Below, piece after piece: positions 1 through 5,955 of a stretch of DNA of 40,635 nt. Positions within the stretch are counted from its first letter, which is position 1. Every line of letters starts with the position of its first letter. The stretch spans positions 1-40,635 of the IMG/VR virus record IMGVR_UViG_3300031951_000422; one strand, given 5' to 3'. A program made the translations under genes and the position numbers. The stretch is from a virus. A model generated the notes under the pieces. The model ran no database searches. It was not told the origin of the DNA and saw nothing but the letters and a program-made list of their open reading frames with translations.

Positions 1-1
1 T

Positions 2-328
2 GGTTATGATTATTCTGCTCATTGAATATCTGCAACAAATACAGATTCAAGGGGTCTTTTTATAGCTAGTATAACATCTTCAACAAGTCAGAAAATAATT
101 AAAAACGGCTCTGTATTAGTAACAAACACAACGGCTCAGACTCAAAGTGCGCTACCTTCCTATTCTATGTATTTAGGGAACAGAAATGATGCAGGGACAA
201 TTACGGGACCATACGACAACAAAGAACTTGCCTTCGCTTCAATCGGAGACGGTCTTAATGATACTGAGGCAGCGAACTTCTATACAGCAGTTCAGGCATT
301 CCAAACAACTTTATCTCGTAACGTATGA
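2..328 (+). CDS. C-terminal part of a lectin-like tail fibre / receptor-binding protein (cut by window edge, in-frame TGA)
   Basis: This frame runs from the left edge to a TGA at 326-328 and has no internal ATG that looks like a native start. The last ~100 residues, with the stretches SRGLFIAS, MYLGNRND and LAFASIGDGL, resemble the end of the concanavalin-A/laminin-G-like domains found in phage fibres. From family knowledge these bind host surface glycans. An in-frame TGA at 23-25 separates GYDYSAH from ISATNTDSRG, although both sides look like the same domain. The gene may therefore carry a nonsense mutation, or the contig edge may hold an error. The next gene overlaps its stop (ATGA). A second lectin-like gene followed by the same kind of small protein lies at 3054-4138. 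The upstream part cannot be seen, so length and full domain order are unknown. Confidence 0.6.
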
Positions 329-546
329 TACAAGTAGGACTATTAACAGAGGTACAGAAAGACGAATTAGTAGGACAGCTATATGATGATGATTCATATT
401 TCAATCCTATACAGGACATAGATGATAATTGGATAATCTCAGTAGAAGAGATGGAGTATAATGTTAACCCAAACTTTGCGTGGGTTAAGGACTTGCCATT
501 GATTAATTACAACCCGAAGCCTTCTCCATTTCCTCCTTTTGAGTAA
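325..546 (+). CDS. small protein trailing the lectin-like fibre gene, ends SPFPPFE
   Basis: A 73-residue protein whose ATG overlaps the TGA of the preceding lectin-like gene, suggesting translational coupling. It is acidic, with a run of aspartates near residues 21-34, and ends in KPSPFPPFE. The 82-residue protein at 3890-4138 ends in QPSPFPPFE and also follows a lectin-like gene, so the two are paralogues of one module. The function is not known to me. The position directly behind a receptor-binding gene suggests a fibre chaperone, fibre cap or attached small subunit, but that is inference. The strongly conserved C-terminal tail next to a variable body is the most informative feature. Confidence 0.75.
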   Translation: MIQVGLLTEVQKDELVGQLYDDDSYFNPIQDIDDNWIISVEEMEYNVNPNFAWVKDLPLINYNPKPSPFPPFE

Positions 547-581
547 GCATAACCACGTATCTCAAAGTCAATAAAAATTAC

Positions 582-589
582 TATTTTTG
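582..589 (+). promoter_or_regulatory. TAnnTTTG promoter box for the lysis cassette
   Basis: TATTTTTG matches the Bacteroidetes -7 consensus TAnnTTTG and lies 4 nt before the ATG at 594. If transcription starts about 7 nt downstream of the box centre, the mRNA is leaderless or nearly so. No clear -33 TTTG is found about 20 nt upstream. Confidence 0.6.
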
Positions 590-593
590 CGTC

Positions 594-824
594 ATGGATC
601 CAATAGCAGTAATTGAGGCAGCAAAAAAACACGGTATATCAGTATTACTGATTTTCGCTTTAGTATGGATGAATAACCGTCTATCGAATGTTGAAGAAAA
701 ATTGTATGACTGTCTTGAGGACAGGGCTCAAGCTTCTTCGCCAATGAGTGAAAAACAATACAAGCATATCGAGCAGACATATGCTATACTTCCTGAAAAA
801 TTAAAGATTAAATGTTCAGCTTAA
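594..824 (+). CDS. small single-span membrane protein of the lysis cassette (holin or antiholin candidate)
   Basis: A 76-residue protein with a hydrophobic segment at about residues 14-26 (GISVLLIFALVWM), followed by a charged, mostly helical cytoplasmic-type tail. It begins 4 nt after a TAnnTTTG box, which supports this ATG. Its end overlaps the next gene by 13 nt, and that gene encodes another small membrane protein. The four genes from 594 to 2123 overlap one another and include an endolysin, so this product is most likely part of the lysis machinery, either as a holin or a holin regulator. No named holin family is recognised. The assignment rests on size, one membrane span and context. 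Confidence 0.65.
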   Translation: MDPIAVIEAAKKHGISVLLIFALVWMNNRLSNVEEKLYDCLEDRAQASSPMSEKQYKHIEQTYAILPEKLKIKCSA

Positions 825-1045
825 TAGCGTCATTCATATCTGACGTTTTGCATGATACTTTAACTAGAAATGGTAAGTGGTCTAGAACGTCACTTACTAT
901 GTTCTCTGCGTGGGTTGTAGTATTATTCATGGCTATATTTGATTTCTGCAGAAGGGGCTTACAGTTTGACGTTTGGGTGACGCTTGTTGTTGTGGCTACT
1001 GGTATAAAGATTACTGACGCATGGAGCAAGAAGATCATAAAATAG
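812..1045 (+). CDS. two-span small membrane protein, probable holin
   Basis: A 77-residue protein with two hydrophobic segments, at about residues 29-44 (TMFSAWVVVLFMAIF) and 53-68 (DVWVTLVVVATGIKIT), and a basic C-terminus ending WSKKIIK. Similar two-span proteins of this size, with an aspartate-alanine-tryptophan-serine-lysine motif near the end, occur beside endolysins in Bacteroidetes phages as I recall them. Family knowledge of holins (small, two or three spans, charged tail) and the operon position make it the best holin candidate here. It would open the inner membrane to start lysis. It overlaps the gene on each side by 13 and 25 nt. Confidence 0.65.
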   Translation: MFSLIASFISDVLHDTLTRNGKWSRTSLTMFSAWVVVLFMAIFDFCRRGLQFDVWVTLVVVATGIKITDAWSKKIIK

Positions 1046-1557
1046 ATTTTAAGCGTATGATAATGGTGGGCATCCTATGGCTTGCTTTTGTCATAGGGAT
1101 TATGTTTGCTATGGCCTCTTGCTCTGCAGAAAGACATTTAAAAAAGGCAGATAAGCATATCAAGAAGGCTATCGAAAAGGGTGCTGTTATAACGCCAGAT
1201 ACGCTATACAAATATATCTACAGAACTGACACGCTATATGACGTTAAGACGGATACATATACAATTACTAACACTATTGTTGACAGCATACCTTACCTTG
1301 TCACGGAGAAAGTATATGTCCCGATGTCAAGACAAGAAAGACTCAAATATAGAGATTCATTAGATCATATTAGACGGCTATATAAATTGCAGAACGAGCG
1401 TCTTAAGGAGGCTCAAAAGCAAAAAACGAAGCAAGTAAAGCAAGAGCAGAAGACAGAGCGAAAGAATAGTCCAGCGAGAGTTATAAGAAACTTATTGTGG
1501 TTGCTTGTTGTTCTGTCCGTGATATATGTAGTAATTAAATTTTACCGTAAGTTATGA
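1021..1557 (+). CDS. lipoprotein with C-terminal membrane span, candidate unimolecular spanin
   Basis: A 178-residue protein. A hydrophobic N-terminal segment (about residues 13-32) ends in a lipobox-like MASC, with Cys34 as the possible lipidation site. The middle is hydrophilic, with a helical Lys/Glu/Gln-rich stretch at about 105-150. A second hydrophobic segment (about 153-174) near the end is followed by a short basic tail. A lipid-anchored N-terminus plus a C-terminal transmembrane helix is the architecture of unimolecular spanins (T1 gp11 type), which join inner and outer membranes in the last step of lysis. It sits between holin-like and endolysin genes. A caveat is that the lipobox is imperfect (Met at -3). 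An ATG at 1057 is an alternative start closer to the signal sequence. Confidence 0.6.
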   Translation: MEQEDHKIDFKRMIMVGILWLAFVIGIMFAMASCSAERHLKKADKHIKKAIEKGAVITPDTLYKYIYRTDTLYDVKTDTYTITNTIVDSIPYLVTEKVYVPMSRQERLKYRDSLDHIRRLYKLQNERLKEAQKQKTKQVKQEQKTERKNSPARVIRNLLWLLVVLSVIYVVIKFYRKL

Positions 1558-2123
1558 GTTTAATAGAGAAGTACGTTAAGTTTGTATACAAGTGGGAGGG
1601 TGGCCTATCAAGAGATAAGGCTGACTCTGCTAGTAAGTTCCCATGTCCAACGCCACATAAAGGTCTTACCGGATGGCATACAAACATAGGTATTACATAT
1701 GCTGTATGGAAGCAGATGTATGGCAAGAATAGTGACGATAGATTTTATGCTATGGACGCTGATGACTGGTGGAATGTATTCAAGACGTTATATTGGAATG
1801 CTGTCAGAGGAGACGAGTTTTCGTCACAAAATGTTGCTATATTTGTTACAGGCATGGCTTGGGGCAGTGGCAAGGTTCAGGCTGTAAAATCTTTGCAGCA
1901 AGCTATCATAAATTGCGGTGTTTCGGTAGTTAAAGACGGCATACTTGGTAATAGGACAATTGCTGCGGCAAATGGTCTTGACGCTAGAGTTCTATTTGAT
2001 GCGCTTGTAGCAGAGAGAAAGAGGTTCTTTGAGTATATCGGTCGTCCAGGCACTAAGAATAGCAAGTTCTTGAAAGGATGGTTGAATAGGTTAGCGGATT
2101 ATGTAAAGACATTTAGGCCATGA
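1554..2123 (+). CDS. endolysin, GH108-type muramidase with peptidoglycan-binding C-terminus
   Basis: A 189-residue protein. The N-terminus carries the WEGG motif (Glu15), expected to be the catalytic acid, followed by a TNIGIT-like block at about residues 43-48, as in glycosyl hydrolase family 108 lysozymes. The second half (about 75-185), with AWGSG, ILGNRT and a conserved RKRFFEYIG stretch, resembles the PG_binding_3 region usually paired with GH108. The enzyme would cleave peptidoglycan glycan strands at lysis. No signal peptide is seen, so release through a holin is expected. Between the two catalytic blocks lies an insertion around CPTPHKGLTGW that is longer than I remember for the family. 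It overlaps the spanin-like gene and the next small gene by 4 nt each. Confidence 0.85.
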   Translation: MSLIEKYVKFVYKWEGGLSRDKADSASKFPCPTPHKGLTGWHTNIGITYAVWKQMYGKNSDDRFYAMDADDWWNVFKTLYWNAVRGDEFSSQNVAIFVTGMAWGSGKVQAVKSLQQAIINCGVSVVKDGILGNRTIAAANGLDARVLFDALVAERKRFFEYIGRPGTKNSKFLKGWLNRLADYVKTFRP

Positions 2124-2257
2124 GTAAGAAATTAGATTCAGTAAAAGCGTTAGTTAAGAAGAGTGTTAAAAGACCTGGTGTTCATGCTAAAAGCAAGTCG
2201 TCAAAGATAAAGACCTCAAAGAACTACGTTAAGTCTTATAGTAGACAGGGTAAGTAA
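2120..2257 (+). CDS. tiny very basic protein (45 aa)
   Basis: A 45-residue frame starting with an ATG that overlaps the endolysin TGA (ATGA) and ending in TAA at 2255-2257. About a third of the residues are lysine or arginine, and there is no hydrophobic segment. It ends the lysis operon just before the next promoter box. The tight overlap and high coding density support a real gene. It resembles in composition the small basic proteins encoded at 12225-13296, but I see no clear sequence match. The function is unknown, and nucleic-acid binding is a guess based only on charge. Confidence 0.55.
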   Translation: MSKKLDSVKALVKKSVKRPGVHAKSKSSKIKTSKNYVKSYSRQGK

Positions 2258-2265
2258 TTAATTCT

Positions 2266-2273
2266 TATCTTTG
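2266..2273 (+). promoter_or_regulatory. TAnnTTTG promoter box upstream of fibre genes
   Basis: TATCTTTG followed by CA, 16 nt before the ATG at 2290, in a 32-nt gap between genes. It is the same form as the boxes at 4144, 17089 and 24556. Confidence 0.55.
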
Positions 2274-2289
2274 CACAAAACAATATATT

Positions 2290-3051
2290 ATGCCTAATAT
2301 ACCATCGGGAACGAAATTCATGGGTGTAAACCCAGACGTAGAGACACCATTGAGTAGATCTTCATTAAGTAATAGCTATCAAGAGTTTTATACTATTGAC
2401 GACATTGTAGCTGACGCTATTGCAAACGATACTAATATCTATAATACTGACGGAACGCTTACAGGGTCAAGAGTAGTAGATTGCAATGGTAATTATTTGA
2501 ATATTGATAACACGGACGGAAATGTAACAACTCAAATAGTATCTGATGCAGATATCGTTAGACTATCAGCCGCTAGTGTTAATTTAAGCTCTTTTATTGA
2601 GGTGTATGAAAATGAAATAGTATTACACTCGGAAGATACTGGAGATGTTTCACAAGTAGTTATAAGTGGTACAAATGGTATTACAGGTCTTCCTGTAGAT
2701 ATACAAGTGGCTTGCTCTGATGAAACAACGGCATTAACTACAGGAACTGCTAAGGTTACATTTAGAATTCCTAGGCCAATGACTTTGGTTGGTGTCCGTG
2801 CTTCACTTACTACTGCTCAGACTTCAGGAAATATTTTTACTGTTGACATTAATATGGATGGAGTTTCTGTTCTTGGGACTAAGCTGACTATTGATAATAA
2901 TGAGAAAACATCTAAGGCGGCAGCAACTCCAGCTACTATTACAACTTCTGCTCTTGATGCAGATGATGAAATAACAATAGATATTGACCAAATAGGTAAT
3001 GGAACTGCTACAGGTTTAAAAGTAACATTATTAGGATTTAGCTCTATATAA
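2290..3051 (+). CDS. phage virion / tail fibre protein with beta-rich C-terminal domain
   Basis: A 253-residue protein. The first ~130 residues are Asp/Asn/Thr/Ser-rich and repetitive, like fibre shaft sequence. The C-terminal half (about 140-253) contains TALTTGTAKVTFRIP, ASLTTAQTSGNIFTVDIN and DADDEITIDIDQIG. I recall this as a recurrent C-terminal domain of phage structural proteins from many hosts, usually at the end of fibres. It is probably an all-beta head domain. It stands first in a three- or four-gene receptor-binding block and has its own promoter box. No enzymatic motif is seen. The exact role (fibre tip, decoration or adaptor) cannot be told from sequence. Confidence 0.7.
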   Translation: MPNIPSGTKFMGVNPDVETPLSRSSLSNSYQEFYTIDDIVADAIANDTNIYNTDGTLTGSRVVDCNGNYLNIDNTDGNVTTQIVSDADIVRLSAASVNLSSFIEVYENEIVLHSEDTGDVSQVVISGTNGITGLPVDIQVACSDETTALTTGTAKVTFRIPRPMTLVGVRASLTTAQTSGNIFTVDINMDGVSVLGTKLTIDNNEKTSKAAATPATITTSALDADDEITIDIDQIGNGTATGLKVTLLGFSSI

Positions 3052-3053
3052 CT

Positions 3054-3890
3054 ATGGCCTTTATAATAAATCCATACTTAGTACAGCCTAGTGTACCTGC
3101 ATTTACAGGGCTTCTTGACACATATACAGGTTCTGCTGCTGCATATTCATTGCGTAGATTGAGCTCTTCATATACAGGCTCTTTAATTCGTGTAAGAAGA
3201 AGTAATGATAACGCAGAGCAAGACATAGGATATACAGCTGGAAATATTCTAGATGAATCTGCTCTCACTACATTTGTAGGTTCAAATAGTGCTTTTATTA
3301 CAACTTGGTATGACCAAAGCGGAAATGGTAGAAATGTAACTAGAACTACTGCAATAGAACAGCCTAGAATTGTTAATGCAGGAACTATAGAAACAGATGG
3401 CTCTAAGCCAGCAGTGAATTTCGATTCTTATAAACCATTAGCATATAGCACTGGTGTTTCTTATTCTGCTGCCGCAATAGTAGCAAGAGTTACAACTGCT
3501 ACTACTGTTAATTATGCTGTTGGTGGTACTGGTGTAGGATTGTTTTATAATGGTTCCGCTGGTGCTGGTATTTATGGTCTTGGTGGTTTTGATGGTAGTA
3601 ATGTGGGAACACTACTTACAGCTGATTTGAATAGGCATTTAGGATGGTTTAATATGACATCATCAAGACTTTATGTAATAAGAGACAATGGAAGCTTAAC
3701 AGATTTAAGTGCATTTGCTTCTTCTATATCTATGGGGAATTCTACTGATGGTGTTGGAGGTAGAGATATTGGTAGTGATGTATTATGCTTTAGGGGAAAG
3801 ATGCAAGAAGTCATCTTATGGTCTTCTCAACAGGCTTCTAATGCTACTGGAATAAGGTCAAATATTAACACATTCTATTCTATTTACTAA
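3054..3890 (+). CDS. lectin-like tail fibre protein (arabinofuranosidase-B-like concanavalin fold)
   Basis: A 278-residue protein. Residues ~17-90 hold AAAYSLRRL, YTGSLIRVRRS, EQDIG and TTWYDQSGNGR. This signature is shared with the N-terminal concanavalin-like domain of GH54 arabinofuranosidases and with many phage fibre proteins. The remainder is Gly/Ser/Thr-rich beta sequence ending in a conserved FRGKMQEVILWSS block. From family knowledge this fold binds or degrades surface carbohydrate. The catalytic residues of GH54 were not identified, so binding is the safer call. It starts 2 nt after the previous gene. The small downstream gene overlaps its stop by one base (TAATG). It is paralogous in layout to the truncated gene at the window start. 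Confidence 0.75.
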   Translation: MAFIINPYLVQPSVPAFTGLLDTYTGSAAAYSLRRLSSSYTGSLIRVRRSNDNAEQDIGYTAGNILDESALTTFVGSNSAFITTWYDQSGNGRNVTRTTAIEQPRIVNAGTIETDGSKPAVNFDSYKPLAYSTGVSYSAAAIVARVTTATTVNYAVGGTGVGLFYNGSAGAGIYGLGGFDGSNVGTLLTADLNRHLGWFNMTSSRLYVIRDNGSLTDLSAFASSISMGNSTDGVGGRDIGSDVLCFRGKMQEVILWSSQQASNATGIRSNINTFYSIY

Positions 3891-4138
3891 TGAAAGTTAC
3901 AGGATATAAATATACAACTGAGCTAGACGCTATAAATGCAAGAGAAACTTGTGATGCTTACTATGGGATTCCTGTTTCTCCTGATGATGTGACGCAGAAT
4001 TGGGTAAACTATCAAACAGCAGATTTAGACACTCCTGTATTTTGGTATATTAAGGCAGATGACAGTTTAAAACCAGTTTTAGGAGAACCTACTGAGTTTG
4101 ATGTTACTCAGCCTTCTCCGTTTCCACCTTTTGAATAA
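3890..4138 (+). CDS. small protein trailing the lectin-like fibre gene, ends SPFPPFE (paralogue of 325-546)
   Basis: An 82-residue protein beginning KVTGYKYTTELDAINA, with an aromatic/acidic middle (PVFWYIKADDSL) and the C-terminus TQPSPFPPFE. The tail and position match the product of 325-546, while the N-terminal part differs. In both cases the gene overlaps the lectin-like gene and is followed by a TAnnTTTG box four bases before the next ATG. From memory, proteins starting with GYKYTTE follow fibre genes in other Bacteroidetes phages, but no function is established to my knowledge. A folding helper or small fibre subunit is a reasonable inference. Confidence 0.75.
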   Translation: MKVTGYKYTTELDAINARETCDAYYGIPVSPDDVTQNWVNYQTADLDTPVFWYIKADDSLKPVLGEPTEFDVTQPSPFPPFE

Positions 4139-4143
4139 ATAAC

Positions 4144-4151
4144 TATCTTTG
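4144..4151 (+). promoter_or_regulatory. TAnnTTTG promoter box, 4 nt before ATG
   Basis: TATCTTTG followed by CATT and the ATG at 4156. The same CATT-ATG spacing is seen at 17089-17101. It predicts a leaderless or almost leaderless transcript. A TTTG occurs only 10 nt upstream, so no standard -33 element is present. Confidence 0.6.
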
Positions 4152-4155
4152 CATT

Positions 4156-4587
4156 ATGGCAAACATTAATACATATACTCCAGAGTCAGTTCGTATAAAC
4201 GATAAGATTTTAGCATCTGATGGCATCAGTGGAGCAACAAAAAATATAGAGGCAGGTGACATTGCTGAACTTGCAGGGTGCAAAGTATACCGAGCGTTCT
4301 TGAATCAGACAAGTACCAATGCACCAGTTCCAACTATAGTCGGAACTAATACTATTGGCACTCTTGTTTGGGCGCGATCAACTACAGGTATTTATACAGC
4401 TACGCTAGTTAATGGCTTCGTGGGTAACGTAACAATGCTTACAGGTACTGCAGGACCAGCTTCAATACCTACAAGATTTGGATTTACTAAAAACAGTTCT
4501 GATGTTATTACATTGAATGTATATTCAAATAACGTTTCAGTGGACGGTTTCTTGACAGATCAATATATAGAAATACGAGTATATTAA
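4156..4587 (+). CDS. putative small fibre or virion protein
   Basis: A 143-residue protein. It has a short N-terminal segment with an amphipathic look (VRINDKILASDGISGATKN), then Thr/Val/Gly-rich sequence with regular alternation expected of beta strands, ending in DGFLTDQYIEIRVY. No catalytic motif, signal peptide or membrane span is seen. It is the last gene of the receptor-binding block, has its own near-leaderless promoter and is followed by a strong terminator, so it may be transcribed alone. The composition and place fit a fibre tip or accessory virion protein. I do not recognise the family with certainty. Confidence 0.65.
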   Translation: MANINTYTPESVRINDKILASDGISGATKNIEAGDIAELAGCKVYRAFLNQTSTNAPVPTIVGTNTIGTLVWARSTTGIYTATLVNGFVGNVTMLTGTAGPASIPTRFGFTKNSSDVITLNVYSNNVSVDGFLTDQYIEIRVY

Positions 4588-4610
4588 TAGTTTCATAGGT
4601 AGGTTAGGTT

Positions 4611-4636
4611 GGAGGGATTATTCCCTCCTTTTTTAT
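4611..4636 (+). terminator. rho-independent terminator after the fibre block
   Basis: A 7-bp perfect stem, GGAGGGA with TCCCTCC, around a 4-nt loop, followed by a run of seven T and then ATTTT. It closes the transcription unit ending at 4587, and a promoter box follows within 20 nt. Confidence 0.85.
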
Positions 4637-4654
4637 TTTGTCGTAAAAATCTAC

Positions 4655-4662
4655 TATATTTG
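4655..4662 (+). promoter_or_regulatory. TAnnTTTG promoter box for the packaging operon
   Basis: TATATTTG followed by CG, 24 nt before the ATG at 4687, immediately after the terminator. A TTTTG lies 14 nt upstream, closer than the usual 19-21 nt of the Bacteroidetes -33 element. Confidence 0.6.
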
Positions 4663-4686
4663 CGACAACTAATTAAATAAAATACA

Positions 4687-4917
4687 ATGTCAAAAGAAAA
4701 ATCAAAAGGTCTTACTGAAGAGGAATTCAATAAGTTGAAAAGCGCAAACGAATCTTACGTTACAGCAAAAAGTCGCGTAGGGGATGCAGCATTGTTCCAT
4801 AAAAGAAGTGTAGACATCTTAGATGCCACAGAGCGAAATCTACAGAACCTTCAAGATGAATTGGTAGCTAAATATGGCGAAGTGTCCATAGACGCTACGA
4901 ATGGAATGTTTAAATGA
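4687..4917 (+). CDS. small helical protein at head of packaging operon
   Basis: A 76-residue, highly charged and probably all-helical protein. Residues ~10-65 show heptad-like spacing (LTEEEFNKLKSANES and ILDATERNLQNLQDEL), suggesting a coiled coil. It opens the operon that leads to the terminase and overlaps the next gene by 4 nt (ATGA). No family name is known to me. Small genes of this type commonly precede the terminase in related phages. A terminase-associated role is only positional inference. Confidence 0.7.
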   Translation: MSKEKSKGLTEEEFNKLKSANESYVTAKSRVGDAALFHKRSVDILDATERNLQNLQDELVAKYGEVSIDATNGMFK

Positions 4918-5126
4918 TTCGAAAGATATCCATAGGAAATGACTTGTTGAATGCGATGCATTATGTCGTTGGTCAGGCTGTGCTCGACAAGAGCTATGTC
5001 ATAGAGGCCATTCGATATGAAGACATGCATGTCGTTATATATATCCGTAGAGAGGACGAGATATTGCGATGGAAGTCATTGAATGGAAATGTTCCTATTA
5101 CTATCGAGTATAAAATAGATTTCTGA
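4914..5126 (+). CDS. conserved small hypothetical protein
   Basis: A 70-residue protein starting MIRKISIGNDLLNAMHYVVGQ, with alternating strand-like segments and no membrane span. A similar opening (IRKISIGND followed by a Gly-Gln-x-Val motif) is familiar from small genes next to the terminase in other Bacteroidetes phages. It overlaps both neighbours (4 nt with the upstream gene, 1 nt with the downstream gene), so it is almost certainly translated as part of the packaging operon. The function is unknown. Confidence 0.7.
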   Translation: MIRKISIGNDLLNAMHYVVGQAVLDKSYVIEAIRYEDMHVVIYIRREDEILRWKSLNGNVPITIEYKIDF

Positions 5127-5698
5127 TGAGATCACCATACTGCTTTATCATAGAGCCTATAGGCGATAAGAGATATAGCAACACAAAGGAATTTGACGGG
5201 CATGAGCTTATTCTGTCCGCGTCAAAAGAAGATCACACAACTACAAATAGACAAGCTGTAGTATTAGCAACACCATTATATTACAATGGACCTATAGAGC
5301 CTGGGGATGTAGTGATAGTGCATCACAATGTTTTCAGGCTTTATTATGACATGAAGGGCAGAGAGAAAAGCTCATGGTCATTTTTGAGGGATAATACATT
5401 CATGATAACTACTGAGGAGTTATTCTTGTATAGAAAGCCAAATGGCGATTGGTGTGCTCCAGCTCCTTATTGTTTTGTGGAGCCTATAAAGGCAAAAGAG
5501 AAAGAGATACTTTCTGGAGAGATAAATGAGGCGTTGTTTGGTACTATGGTATATAAGAATAGCGACCAAGAAAACGTCCAAGAAGGCGACCAAGTAGTTT
5601 TTAGTCCTGACACTGAGTATGAATTTAGGATTGACGGCAGATTGTTATATCGAATGAGAACTCAAAATATATGTCTAATAAGCGACAAGAAATATTAA
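5126..5698 (+). CDS. GroES-like co-chaperonin protein with two tandem Cpn10-like units
   Basis: A 190-residue protein. Residues 3-104 contain SPYCFIIEPI, QAVVLATP, EPGDVVIVHHNVFR and TTEELFLY. Residues 113-188 repeat the layout with APYCFVEPI, LFGTMVYKNSD, QEGDQVVFSP and RMRTQNICLI. The order (start strand, V-V-A block, GD-V-V-F, EYLI-like ending) is that of the ~95-residue GroES/Cpn10 fold, so this looks like two fused units. Phage co-chaperonins such as T4 gp31 replace GroES so that GroEL can fold the capsid protein. A similar role here is inference. It lies upstream of the terminase and portal and overlaps the next gene by 28 nt. No GroEL-type gene is in the window, so a host GroEL partner would be needed. 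Confidence 0.65.
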   Translation: MRSPYCFIIEPIGDKRYSNTKEFDGHELILSASKEDHTTTNRQAVVLATPLYYNGPIEPGDVVIVHHNVFRLYYDMKGREKSSWSFLRDNTFMITTEELFLYRKPNGDWCAPAPYCFVEPIKAKEKEILSGEINEALFGTMVYKNSDQENVQEGDQVVFSPDTEYEFRIDGRLLYRMRTQNICLISDKKY

Positions 5699-5955
5699 AT
5701 GCTGCAATGAAGGCTATAGATGAATTGATAGGAGTACTTAGAGATCCTATTACGTCTAATCCTGAAGATGCTTTATCTGCTGACAAGATGAAGAATGCTG
5801 CGGCTGCAAAAAGACTTGCATTTGACGATGCTCTGTATATGCTTGAGAGAGTTGAGCAGTTAAGCAATGCTGATGACAAGTCAGCTGTAGAAGCAAAAGC
5901 TGCTGAGATTCCAGTTAGCTTTGTTGAATCAATGGCAAAAGATAAAAAGAAATGA
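5671..5955 (+). CDS. small helical protein upstream of terminase, candidate small terminase subunit
   Basis: A 94-residue protein, largely helical by composition (Ala/Asp/Glu/Lys/Leu), with conserved-looking stretches AAMKAIDELIGVLRDPIT and DKMKNAAAAKRLAFDDAL. It overlaps the large terminase start (ATGA), the usual place of a small terminase subunit, which recognises the packaging site and stimulates the large-subunit ATPase. No helix-turn-helix could be identified with confidence, so the role is positional inference. Its start lies inside the end of the GroES-like gene. A second ATG at 5707 would give a shorter protein. Confidence 0.55.
   Translation: MSNKRQEILNAAMKAIDELIGVLRDPITSNPEDALSADKMKNAAAAKRLAFDDALYMLERVEQLSNADDKSAVEAKAAEIPVSFVESMAKDKKK

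Noticed and set aside
2-328. Reassignment of TGA as a sense codon to explain the in-frame TGA at 23-25
   Set aside because: Several complete genes in the window end in TGA in overlapping ATGA arrangements and none contains internal TGA.
4611-4636. Reading the GC-rich hairpins at 4611, 15917 and 17061 as riboswitches or repeats
   Set aside because: Each is a short simple stem with a T-run directly after a gene end, which is enough to call a terminator.
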